Assembly: GCA_963580285.1 (NCBI GenBank)
Contig: OY757021.1
Location: forward strand, 95,281,221 to 95,345,220
Length of the DNA: 64,000 nt
Reading direction: 5' to 3'
Source of the DNA: Lucinisca nassula
Taxonomy: Eukaryota > Mollusca > Bivalvia > Lucinida > Lucinidae
Shown here: positions 11,040 to 23,800 of the stretch, in pieces
Numbering within the stretch: the stretch's first letter is position 1
Layout: each line of letters opens with the position of its first letter
Notes under the pieces: generated by a model
Databases searched by the model: none
What the model saw: the letters and a program-made list of their open reading frames with translations, nothing else
What the model was told of the DNA's origin: nothing
Made by a program: the position numbers and the translations under genes

Positions 11040-11182
11040 GATCTTACATGAGTGTTCATGTATTATTGAATTTATTAAATAGTTGAGGAAAAGGGATAAA
11101 ATGCGAGGCTTTGCCGAGCATTTAATCACTTTTCCTCAACAAGTTTAATAAATTCAATAATACTTGAGCATGAATGCAAGAT
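11040..11182. repeat. Long inverted repeat near the METTL15 3' end
   Basis: The left arm (GATCTTACATGAGTGTTCAT ... TGAATTTATTAAATAGTTGA) pairs with the right arm (CAAGTTTAATAAATTCAATA ... TGAGCATGAATGCAAGATT). The centre is ATGCGAGGCTTTGCCGAGCAT. The stem is about 65 bp with few mismatches. It is likely a foldback MITE. Confidence 0.7.
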
Positions 11183-11349
11183 TCCATTTCTCATATGATA
11201 TTTAAAACGCATTTTATTCATGATTCTTTTATAAGAATGTCAATATTCTGCCAATTAGTAAATGTGACGTCGTTAAGAACATAGTACATGTAACGTTACG
11301 GGGTGTATGTAACTAATTTCCATATTTAATCCACTAGTGGATTATCGAA

Positions 11350-11355
11350 TTTATT
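11350..11355 (-). terminator. METTL15: Candidate poly(A) signal of METTL15
   Basis: AATAAA on the - strand, about 125 bp after the METTL15 stop codon. Further AATAAA or ATTAAA-like hexamers occur downstream in the AT-rich flank, so the site used is uncertain. Confidence 0.3.
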
Positions 11356-11478
11356 GCATGGCGTAATTACACTCTCAGAGGCGACGTCATATGATAAATA
11401 AGCATAATATTGCTTTCATTTTTTTTTCTTTTGTGTGTATTTCTATTCAATAAAATCATAATAAATACAATACATTTG

Positions 11479-11896
11479 TTATACTTTAGATGCTGCTCTC
11501 AGTCTAGCCGATCTGCTTCGTGGATTTTGACTGATTTCCTCATCACTAGGTAAAAGTACTTTTCTCTGAAGTGGCTGCCATTTTGTTTTCTTTGTAACAT
11601 CAGCGAGCTCCTCTCTAGTGAACACTGTAGAGCTACTGGACAATTTACCTCTCTTATGAATACTTATATTATTCTCCAGATCCATGTCTATATCATGGAA
11701 GAGTCTTTTAACTACCCTATCTTCAAGAGAATGAAAGGAAATTGCTACACATATTCCACTGGGTCTGAGATACCTATGGACAAGTTCAAGGCCATTGTGT
11801 AACTCGTTAATTTCATTATTTACAAATATTCGTAATGCCTGAAAGGTTTTTGTTGCTATATGTGCATTTCTGTTAAGGCTGTCCCGCTCATAGGCC
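11479..11896 (-). CDS. METTL15: METTL15 exon 5 (terminal)
   Basis: It begins after the acceptor TTTGTGTTTCAG. The first base completes the split Gly codon from exon 4. It encodes residues 279-417: [20 protein letters not shown], then [25 protein letters not shown] (the conserved 'SFHSLEDR' block) and the C-terminal [15 protein letters not shown] before TAA. The frame has no interruption. Confidence 0.93.
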
Positions 11897-14800
11897 CTGA
11901 AACACAAAAATAATACTGCATTTTATTCAACTCTTATTCTGCTGAATAAATTAATTTGGTCATGCCCATAAATATCATCGATCCAAACTGCTAAATATAA
12001 TGTACTTTTTCAATTCATAAACAGAATGTGAGTTTGAATCCTGATTAGACGGCTGATCTGGACCTACACTGTTAGCAAAGGTAGTATATTTTTTTTGGTG
12101 TTCAACGGAATAAGGGTTAATCCTTTTATCTCTGAATTTCTGAAATGGACTCTTACACCTTTGAATTTGGATAAATCTTTTCTATTACACACAGTTAAGT
12201 GAATAAGTTTACAGGATGGCAGTGTAGATAAGCCATTTTATCTAGATCTACACTGTTTGCATTCGTATCTATACTGGTCTAAAGTTTAACTTGGATGGCT
12301 ACACACCAAAAAATTCCCATTACCGCAGATATTCAGATATTTGGGATCATGTGAACAAGTCCTTGAAATGAACACCCCACTACACTCCACTTTATATAGA
12401 GAAAACTGGGGTTTACAGGGGTGTACAATATTTTTCTTATTTCTGCTCCAAGTAATAGGCTGTGGGTACTCATAACAACCGCCTCAATGAGACAGTTCTT
12501 ACAAGAACCCACAACCTATGTTTGGAGTATAAACTACGCAAAGCCTTTTCAAAATTTTATAGACGCCATTCTGATTTAATTTCAAAATTCAATATTGGAC
12601 TTAAATCTCTTCTGCAACAAGGTCTATCGGAACCCGAATTTTATGGTGACTTAGTATATAAATTCAGAAAAATATATAACCGCAATGACTTCAGCACCCA
12701 ATTTCGTAAAATCATTCTTCGATATAAAAAGATTGGGTACAACATGGATATTATACGACAGACTGCATGCATGGTAGTTAACCCAATCACGGTTGGCAAC
12801 TTTGCTTCCCTCTTTAATTGCACGCCGGTGGGTCAGGCCTCAAATTCTATGACGGCTCCAACGTAAAGGCTTATTGAAAATTAGAGAGATAATGTTGGTT
12901 GGTGCCTGATGCTCTGTCTCTGGTCGGGCTCATCGGAGTCTAACTGTTGGTTTTCTTTTGCTCCAGCATTTCAGTGGTTTCTTGCTGTCGAGTCCTCACC
13001 GTTGTCTCACCTCTGTGGTTCTTTGATTTTTGTGTTCACGGAGATGTTGCACTGATGAGTTAGGAGGCCTTCATGCGGACTGAACAAATTATTTGTCTAA
13101 ATCGCGACGGAAGTAAGGGCGAGGATTGTGGCCACGTAAAATCGATTTAAGCCCCCCAGTGGAAATCTTCCACTGACCGTTCCAAGGCGGCTCTTCTGTG
13201 GCGATTTATTTATGTTGTTGTTTGTTATTTACTGTGTGTATCACTTGTGTCTTTTGGTTTTGGATGGTCATATGGCCATTTTGTGGGAAAGTAACTGTCC
13301 TTATGGCCTTCCTTTGTTTAGGTTTCCATTATGGTCTGGTCGCTTAATGTTTGTATTTCTTTCCCTCTGGTGTCTTTTATGGGTGGAGTAAGTCAATTGT
13401 ATCAATTCCTGATCTTTGTTTTACTTCTACTTTAAATAAGAAAATTATCACAGATATTCGTCAATAAAGTAACCATTTTGGAGATATGAAAGAATGCAAT
13501 ATGCACACGTGTGTGTTATCGTAATGTAACATAGGGAGAATTTTTTTTACTTTTTCTTGAAATTGTATGTACTATATCTTTGTAATTTATGCTGTGCTTA
13601 CTCATTAGAATTGCCGAAATATGGTGATTCTAGTGAGTTCACACGCCATACCAACAAGCATTCCACCAAAGGTTATGTCGAGCCTGTGGGGGACAAGTAT
13701 TCACAAAGCCGGTAAAAGATGAAATGTAGGTCAAGGTCAAATATGAATGCTTCCTTTAAAGTTGTCTTCCCTCAATGCCTGTTTGTAGCAAGTATCATCA
13801 ATGATGCTCTCATAATCCTTAAGAAATGGACATGAGCACTAGGATAAAAACTACTGTTGAAGCAATAGTTCACAAAGTCAGTGAACCATTAAATATAGGT
13901 CAACATCAATATTGATGCTTGCAATAAAGTTGCCATACCTAGATCTATGCAAATGTGTACTAAGTATCATTAATAAACTCTAAATGTTCGTAAAAAATGG
14001 ACTTGACCAGGGTGTGTTAGGGTTGAGGCAACAGTCACAAAGTAGGAGAACGTGAAATGTTAGTCAAGGTCAAATACAGATGCTTGCATATATTAGCTGC
14101 CATCTCTAGATACAAGTGTGTACCAAGTATCATTAATGAAGCTCTAATAGTTCTTGAGAAATGGACTTGAACATTAGGGTGGATGTTACAGGTCAGGGGC
14201 CAGTTGTTAAAGACAATGATGTTGTTAGTTAACGAGTTGTTAAAACCTTGATCATTTGATATGGCAAATATGCTAAAATAACAAAATCAGCATAAAATAA
14301 CAAGATTTTAGATAGTGTGCTTGTTAGAACAGTTAACAATATGACCATTAATGAGCTTGTTCAGCTAACGAGGCCTTGAACAACTGGCCCCAGATCGTCA
14401 CAAAAGTTTATGGCTTGACAAATGGATAAATGGACTGATGGAAAACTGGACTCCGACTTAAATGTTCTAAAAAAAGGTAATCCACGGGAAGTAAGGATTA
14501 CAACATAGTACTGTACTGAAAACCAGGCATGACAAAAGACAAACAAAAGGAAATCCCTATTCAGCTTTCTGATATGGTGTCTTGTTTGTTTGTTTGAATT
14601 AAGGTTAAATGTCGCCGTCAATACTATTGAGGTGATTTTGGAGACGCTGCTGCCTATTTTGTAGGACTTTTAACGACATTGAGATAAAATGACATCTCAA
14701 GCCCTGCCGCCCAATGAAACCAATAGCGTTCTTGAATTTATGGACAGTCTGACTCGGATCACATCGCCTGGGCAGGCTTAGACCTTCTAAGTGGGTTACC

Positions 14801-17800
14801 TTTACTCGTTCCGTTGGTTTCAGCTCTGCGTGGAAGCACTATGCAGCCCAATCTACTTCTCAAAGCCCCGCTGGGCCCGCCTGATCAGGTGTCATAATTA
14901 ACCCTCAGCTACTCAAAGAATCCCTATCTGGATCAAATTGTTTATGGTTCCTAAAGTGATCAAGCCACTGAAGTTTGTCTGTAGATATATATTTTTTTCA
15001 AAATAAAACAAGACAACCCTTCTTGGGTTATCATAAATATATGAAAATCTGGAGCGAGTGAAATAGTTTTTGAGGGACTCAAGACTGAGTTGCAATTAAC
15101 CATGGCAACCGATGCATCATCGTTCCAGCATCAACTTTCTACTTCATATTTCTGATTGTGTCAAACAAGCAAAAGTGAACAGATTTAGGAATTAGTAAGA
15201 TTGTTTTGATGAAAAACCAGATTCAAACTGACTTCATTCTTATGTCATACAACAACATGATCCACTGAACACTGAAAAACAAAAAATGCAGATTTTTTTG
15301 TTATGTGATGGAATAATGAACATTGTGTTAAATTTTTGTTTGTTTGATTTGAGGTTTAACGTCCCCGCCAACACTGTATAGGTCATTTTGGAGATGTTGC
15401 TTCCAATTTCGTGGGACTTTTTCCTGACATTGAGATGAAATGACATCTCAAGCCCAGTCACCCTATGAAACCAATAGGGTTTATTAGCATGGACAACCCG
15501 ATACGCAACGCTTTGCCTGGGCAGGCTTAGATACACTAAGCTTTCTACCAGCACTTGTGTGCGTTTGGTTTCAGCTCTGCGTGGAAGCATCATGCAGTCA
15601 GTCCATCTATTTCTTCTAGCGCCATGTAAAATTAATATTATGTTAAAATTAAAAAGAGATATTCACAAACTGAAATGGTTATTGCTCGTGACGTGCATAT
15701 CTGGAGTGGTCCTTTCCTGGGCAGGCTAAGCTCTTCTTAGAAGTTTACCAGTACCTAGTTTCGGTCCGTTTCAGCTCTGTGTGGAAGCACCATGCAGCCA
15801 AATCTATTTCTTCAAGACCAGATGGTTATTTCTCTTGAACTGGGTATCAAAATATCTTACCCCGGAAAAATACTGCTTATAATATCAGCTAGCTGATGTG
15901 TTGTTGTGATTTTGCCAAATGCTGATCTAGCATTTACAATGCCATGAGCTATTTTCTTGGCTCGTTTCTCATCACCATACTTCTTGAGGATTTTTTCGAG
16001 ATCAAATTCATCCAAAATATTCACCACATCGGCTGCTGTAGGTTGACCAGGAATCCTGCAGAACATGGCAGAATAATGGTAAGCAGAACAATAAGGAGAA
16101 GGCGGGAAAAAGCTTTTGTTTTTATTCGTTTGTTTGTTTAAGAGTTTAAGGGGGATGGATACACTTTCAGGGAAGGCAACTTCTGCAAAAGTATATTTGG
16201 CTCCCATGTCAATAGGAGTCAACTCTTAACAAATTCTTTCATTTAAGGGTAGATCCCTTTTTCTGCGGGATAGCTTTTATAGAAAAGCAAACAGAAAGTC
16301 CCAAAAGTTGTCTCCCTTTGAGAAATGGCAGAAAAATCTACTAGGTGTATCCATTCCCCTTAACAGCTCATACAACACTATCAAGGTCATGCTGAGCTGG
16401 GTATTTAACCAACCACACTTTTTCCTGAGCATTCTTAAATTTCATACGAGTCAAACTTACTTTTTTAAGCAAAAATATATACCACAATCTCTTTACGGCA
16501 CGGTTTCAAGATGCGGCCCACGCCCATTGGGGCTTGAAGAAATATATGGGCTGCATGATGCTTCCACCCAGAGCTGAATCTGACCCGCACAAGAGTACTG
16601 GTAAACCGCTTAGAGGATCTAAGCCTGCCCAGGCAAAGCGCACGAGTCAGACCGTCCATGCTTATAAATCCTATTGGTTTCATTGGGCCACAGGGCTTGA
16701 GATGTCATTTCATCTCAATGTCGGGTAAAAGTCCCAAAAAAATTGGAAGCAACCTCTCCAAAATGACCTTTACAGTGTTGACGGGGACGTTAAACCTCAA
16801 ATCAAACAAACAAACAAAACTGTTTCAAGATTATAATTAAACAAGATGTGTTTGTGAAACACTGATGCCCCCGGACAGCGCCAATGTTAATGTTTTTAAA
16901 AATTTTGAAAAAATAGGTCAAAGGTCAAGGTCAAGGTCACGAAATCAAAAATTATGGTACCACTGGAAAGGTCTTGTGATAAGGTATACACATGTGAAAT
17001 ATGAAAGCTCTATCTATTACCATTCAAAAGTTATGCCCAATGTTAAAGTTTTTGCAGACGGACAAACAGACGGACAGACCAAAAACTATATGCCCCCGAA
17101 TCTCTTAGATTCCGGGAGCATAAAAAGATTCAGCTAATATCGAAAACTGACGCTTTACATGGATGTTTAACTAACACGGCTTCTGCTTTGGACTCTAACA
17201 ACATTGTTATGAAAAGGTTATGGTGTATTTACTTTTAGTCACGGTTGAATGAGGCAGCAATGGTAGCTTTCTAACATTGAACTAAGCTATTTGAAGTAAT
17301 CTTTGCCAAGCTTGTGGGACAAGTATGTTTTAGTTGTTAGAACATTGATCTTCTTGCTTAGTAACAACTTTCTTCTGGTATCAAGTTTATCAGGCTTGAC
17401 CAGACATTGCAGATTGGCTCGGACAAGCTTGCCATTCACATGCATTTACTGTTATGCCTAACCCTTTTAGTACCACATGGAATCTTCCTCCTTATTAATA
17501 GCAGGAGTTCATTTCAAAATTTAGGGGTGTCAGGTTGTGTTTTCTTCAAAATTAATTAGGAAATTGGCTGAACTTTTAGCAAACAGTGGAGGCCCTGATC
17601 AGACGCCATGTTATGCGGTGTCTGATCTGGGCTGGACTGTTTGCCAAGGTACCCCTTTAGGTACTCAATGGGTTACTATATTTGGTATTAAAAACAACTG
17701 GCATGGTATTCTCTGTATAAACACTTGCTTAACCTTTAACACTCTCTGGGCTAATTCAGCAGATGACAAATTGTTTATATTTTTCTTATTTTTCCCAGAA

Positions 17801-20800
17801 AACAGGATTTGACATCTCATGCCTCCATAGGAACAAACTTGTTCTTGACGTGTTTCTGGGCCAATTCAGCAGATGGCAAAATGTTGATATTTTTCTTATT
17901 TTGCCCAGAAAACAGAATTCGACATCTGCGAAAAATTGGATATTTTTTTCTTATTTTTCCTAGATAACAGGATTTGACATTTCATACAAATTCATCTCAT
18001 CTCAGGGAGATGTCAAATCCTGTTATCTGGGAAAAATAAGAAAAAAAAAAAAACAATGCAAAATAATATGTCGTCTGCTGAAACAATACTGAGCATGCAG
18101 AGCATTATTATTTTCGTCCCTACATTTATGAAGTGGGCTCCTCCACCTTCGAATTTGAACACAACTACTGCTGCTGGTTGATTTTTTTCAAAAGACAAAA
18201 CCATTAACAAAGTTGAAAGTACTGCAGCTTTTGAGAAGACAGTTCATAATTTATGAGCTTTTGCCCCCATCCATCGGGGCTTGGAGAAATAGATGGGCTG
18301 CATGATGCTTCCACGCAGAGCTGAAACTGACCACATGAGTACTGGTAAACCGCTTAGGACTAAGCCTGCCCAGGCAAAGTGGTGTGAGTCAGACCGTCCA
18401 ATGCAATTTCATTTGAGGGCAGGGCTTGAGATGTCATTTCATCTCAGTGTCGGGTAAAAGTCCCAAACATTGGAAGCAACATCTCCAAAATGACCTACGG
18501 TAAGTAGTGTTTACAGGGATGTTAAACCTCAATTCAAACAAACAAACAAATCCTTATGAGTCACCTCATCTGGTTCCACACTTTTTGTAACTCTGTAGAA
18601 CTATTCGTTCGGGTGTGCAGTGGTGGTTTGCTGATGACTCAATAAACTTGACAATTGAAGTGAAACTTTCATGGCTCGTTTAGCACAACTGTTTCAAACT
18701 TGTTTTCGAATCCCTCGAGAAATCCTACCATAGCTCCAGATATCCATTAACCCTTTTTGCACCAAATGGAATCTTCATCCTTGTATATAGTACGAGTCCA
18801 TTTCACAATTTGGGGGTGCCAGATTGTGTTTTCTTCAAAATTTATTTGAAAAATGACTGAAGTTTTAGCAAACATATTATAGGCCCTGATCAGATGCCGC
18901 GTTCTGCATGAGATGTCAAATCTTTTTTTCTCTGCGTTTGCCAAGAGAGTGGTAAAGGTTAAAGACAAATAAATACAAAATTAAACATGTTTCCATGAGT
19001 CATTAACATTTTTAACTTCATACATAATAAGCTCTTTTTGGGTCAACTGTTTATCCATCAACCCAAAATTTCTAAGCAAAGAAGCCCACATGACTATCAC
19101 TGATTTGGAGGCAATCCAGGTAATGATCATTCACAGAAAAAAGCTTCGTTATGCTGCATCTGATCAGGACTATTTGCTTACGGTACAGACACTTAACCCT
19201 TATCTTGCTGAATTTAAGCCACACCCATTTCTGTCTATCAACCAATCAAATGACTTGATGTAATTTATTGCTACAAATTCATAAACTAAATGCCAAACAG
19301 TGTAGATCCAGATCAGAAGCCATCTGATCTTAATCTACAATGTTTGCCAAGATAGGGGTTGTCGTGAACAGCAAGATAAGGGTTAAAGGTTACATGAAAC
19401 AGTACCATTTTTTCCAGCCTACATGCAGAGACAATCAACCCACCAGTCCTGTCAGCGCTTTGATTAAACTTGGTTAGGATAAAAAAAAATTGTGTTCACT
19501 GTATAAACAGTATTTATTTTGTTTGTCTGTATTGGGAGTTTAACGGCCCAGTCAACACTACTTAGGTCAGTTTTATGCCGGTCAGTTTACTTGTACACTT
19601 TTCCTGGGCAGGCATATACGTACGTGGTTAACCAGTACAGTGCACATTATTTTGCCAGAAACTGACAACTGCCCTTCTTGAATCAGATGAAGGGAGAGAA
19701 TGACCATAGAAAAGATTTCATTATCAATCTCCAAGAAAGAATGTTGCCGACCCCGGCATTTCATCCTGGTCGCCAGTCAGACGCTAACCAATATTTATAG
19801 CCAATACAAAATGAATAGATTATAATGGATAAAAGTGCTGACTTAATCACTGGGCTGTGGGTTCAAGCCTCGAACAGGTCACGCGAGATGCCAGGTGCTG
19901 TAACGGAAGGTCAGTTGGTTTTTCTTTGGATACCTGGGTTTTGCACACCTCTGATTAACAATCAGCTCAAAATAAGTGAAATAATCTTGAAAAGGTCATA
20001 CAACCAGAAACAAGGACAGAAAAAAGGAAGTCAAACATTTTTTCAACAAGCTTCTGGTTCTATTATATCCAAAACGATGTAATGACGAAGAGCAACTTTG
20101 TAATTATTTCTATCAGTTTCACTGGTTGAGGTTTACATCACGAAAACACGCCTATATAAATTGGAGCCCATTAAACCACACTTTTATATAGTAAAACAGG
20201 GGTTTGCATGGGTATACATTATTATTTCTATTTCTGCTCAAAAAATAGACTGTGGTTACTTGTTAGAACCGCCTGGACGAGGCAGTTCTGAGTATCCACA
20301 ATCTATGTTTTGAGCAGAAATAAGAAAAATATCGAAATTTTTTCATCTTAAAATTTTTATTTTTCGGTGGTAAAACTTACAATTTATTTGTATAGGCTTG
20401 TTTTCATAATGATTTGCATCAGCAATTGCATAAGCTGATGGTCGATCCACCACAAAATTTCAGCCAAGTACAACCACTAAAAGGGTTAAACCTTTTTGTA
20501 ATGGAATCTTTCTCCTTATATATAGTACGAATCTATTTCAAAATTTAGGATTGTCAGGTTGTGTTTTCTTCAAAATTTATCTTGAAAATAGCTGAACTTT
20601 TTGCAAACAATGTAGGCCCTGATCAGATGCCGCATTCTGCGGCATCTGATCTGGGCCTACACTGTTTGCCAATTACCTGTTTATAAGTTTCGAGTATGAA
20701 ATGAGTTGACTGACTGACAGATGTTTTTAAGGTAACCGGGCGCCATGGGCACATAGGGGCTACCCCCAGTTCGCCATCTGGGATTAGTTGTAGGTACTGC

Positions 20801-23800
20801 TCTTTTCCCTAGGCTGCCAATATGCTGACTCCTGTCTGCTTGACAGTTATCAGCTAGCCGATTGGGAGTCGGGTGACTTCTTTCGCGGAGGACGTGAGAA
20901 GTAGGTCAATCCCACCTCCCACGTCCCCCGCTCAAGATGTCATGTAGGCACAGAACGCACCCAATGTTAAGCGTTTGTCCTGTAAAATGGGCAGTCCTCT
21001 GGCGGGGTTCGAATTTTGAATGCAGATGCAGACCAATGGTCGGGCTCTAGAATGTGGTGACACGTTGCCAATTCCGGCTGCAAAATGTGTCAGTACACAG
21101 CCCTTGTCTGACCGAGGAAAAAAGCTACTCATGCATTATCGGTTTTGGCTTCCATTAGATTCTACCCCCACCCCTGCCGTGGTAGAGAAAACGCCTTGGG
21201 CACGGTGCTTGTTAAAGGGTGATAATGCATGTAATTTTGAATTTTGAACGGCGGCCAAAAGTGAGCCAGGAAGGGTTACTATTAGACCAGCCAATTTCGG
21301 CTATTGCAAAATGTCCTAGTACCCGTGCTCTACCACCTTGAGAACACGCCTATGCTGTGTCGCTACCCCCCAGGTCTCTACAAAGATAATCTTGGTAGTA
21401 CCATGTACTACTGGCCCGTACTTTCGTTGCGTTGGAGTGTCATATGTTGATGTTTTGGTTGTTGCTTTTCTCTTAATTTGTAGTTAATTCAGCCAATCAG
21501 TGTGCAGTTGTTGACTTCTATCGCGGAGGATGCGAAAGGAGGTCAATCCTATTTTGCTTCTTAGCTTTCCAGTTTCTGAAAAGGTGATGCTTTCATCGAC
21601 GTAGGATGTCGAGTTCTTATAAATTCGTAAGTGGGTCAATTGGGACCAGACCGCCATATTTGCATATCATTATCTCATCCTCCGTGAAGGAAGATATCAT
21701 ATTGGGGATATATGGATTGTAATACAATATGGATCAGTACTGATTGTATGTGGTAGTGTTGTAACCCTCTTTTGTTCAGGATCAGTGTGGTTAGAATTAT
21801 AATGTTTACACAGGCGTGTCTTTTAGTGGTGAAAAGTTATGTGGTTTGGCAAAGGCGAGTATGTGGCTAACCAGCCATTGTGCAATTTCGCTTTTATATC
21901 GGTTGAACGGTCGGTCTGAAAGGCTTTTTTAAGGGTCTTCCTGTGTCCAAATCCCTATCAAATTTGGTCATTACCGTTGCCCCGCCTATTAAATTGTTCT
22001 GTATTTGACCTACTCCAGAGATGTATGCTCCGTTCTGACAGCATGCTGTCTTCGCTTCGCACATTTCTGGGTTTCATCAGGAGGGTGTCCCCAAGGGGGC
22101 CTCTACGAGGCAGCCTTCTGGGCACCCAGCTGATGACTTCTCGGTAGCTGTCCTACACGAGGTATGGTGGGATTCCCCGTCAAGGATCCCAATGTACCTG
22201 CAAAAGAAATTATGATTAGTATGTATTGGAGTTAGGGTTAGGGTTAGGGTTAGGGCTAGGGTTAGGGTTAGGGTTAGGGTTACATAAGCCTAAGTTTAGA
22301 CTTGTCTATCACCGATGTGTTGCGTCGGCGGAGCACTCATAAGTGCAAAGCAAATGAGCCGCAACCACAGCGCCCCGCTTCGGTTCAACCGGTTCTAGTC
22401 CAAGTCATGTAGGGTGGGGTCTGTAAGAGGTAGAAGCAGTGCTCATGTAACCACTGTATAAGAGTGTGTGGGTTTTGTGTTCCCCCCCGCACCCATGCAA
22501 CCGGGGACCCAGGGCCACCGCCCCGGGAACGGCCAGTCCGCCCAAAGTGGGGGAATCATGTCCCCAGGGGCACCAGCCCGGGGCCCCCAGGTGCACGGAG
22601 AGGCAGAAATATGAGAATGGGGCCTATATCTATGGGTTGGGCAGCATAAGCAGCACTGTTAGATTCTTAATAAAAACAATTCACCTGTTCGCGACGGCGC
22701 AGGCCAGAAGCACAACATGGTCACGGTCTGATTGGGACAGTCCCTCACCTAGGTTGCAACCAGCCCATGCCCCAGCAAGCACGTGATCACGACCAGGCGC
22801 AATTTTTTGTTTAAATGATTTGTTTAGAGAGAAACTTATATGCTACTTCAGTTGATTCTCCCGACCCAGACACACAGATGAGACTGTCTGCCAAAATCGA
22901 GAGAACCAATGAATATGAGTCATTTTCCGGCACACACAGCCATAGCGACCAGTGCGCCTGAACAGGAATATATAGGTTCACAAATCCGCACACGCCAAAC
23001 TACATACAAGCACCTTTGGCATATACGGATGTGCAAACCTAATGCATTCAGGATGTCCTGAACACAGTTCTGGGCATCTACATGTAATTAAAGACTGGTT
23101 ATGGAACAAGGCACAGGGAACCAGATTGCCTCCCGCAGTCAGTAACCTAACGTTAGCAGCATTGGTTGGCTCTCTGATCGAAACCTAGAAACCTTAGTCC
23201 CACGCCCAGCATAATTAGATTGAGAGATTCATATTGCTTTATGATCTAATCTCCCCTCGAGTCCCTGGGGGCAAGGATATATGGTGTTATTGGTTTGGGG
23301 CCAGGTGGTTATTGGAGGCTGTGTCTGTAATAGAAAGAAACATGCAGTATTAATGATCGCTGCATGAAAGGATTCCAGCGCTGGAAGAGAAATAAACTTG
23401 GATTAGTATTACATGGTTACTCTTTTATACTGCAGCTGTCTATATTTTATCGAATAACTCGGTGTCTTTCAAAAATGTAATGATTGCCTCGACTATCTGA
23501 GGCATAATGTTGCGTGGGGGGTTAAGTAGATCTTGTTCATCAAAAGTGTTGTATCCCAATATAAACAGTGCAGCTTTTAATTCCTGTCTGGGTTCTATAT
23601 TTCCTTCACAGTGAAAAAGGATATGTTTGATGTTATTTTGTTCATCTTTATCACATCTATTACATTTGATGTGGTTTTGATTAAATACACAGTGGGTACC
23701 CAGCCCACTGTGGTTCAGTCGCAAACGCGTGTAAACCGCGTCATGCCTACGTCTACCGCTGTAATGGGTAGAAGTATTTTTAACCTTAGGTTCTAGTCTA

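Noticed and set aside
22464..22786. Overlapping open frames in the GC-rich block
   Set aside because: They are Pro/Gly/Arg-rich readings caused by base composition, with no domain or conserved motif.
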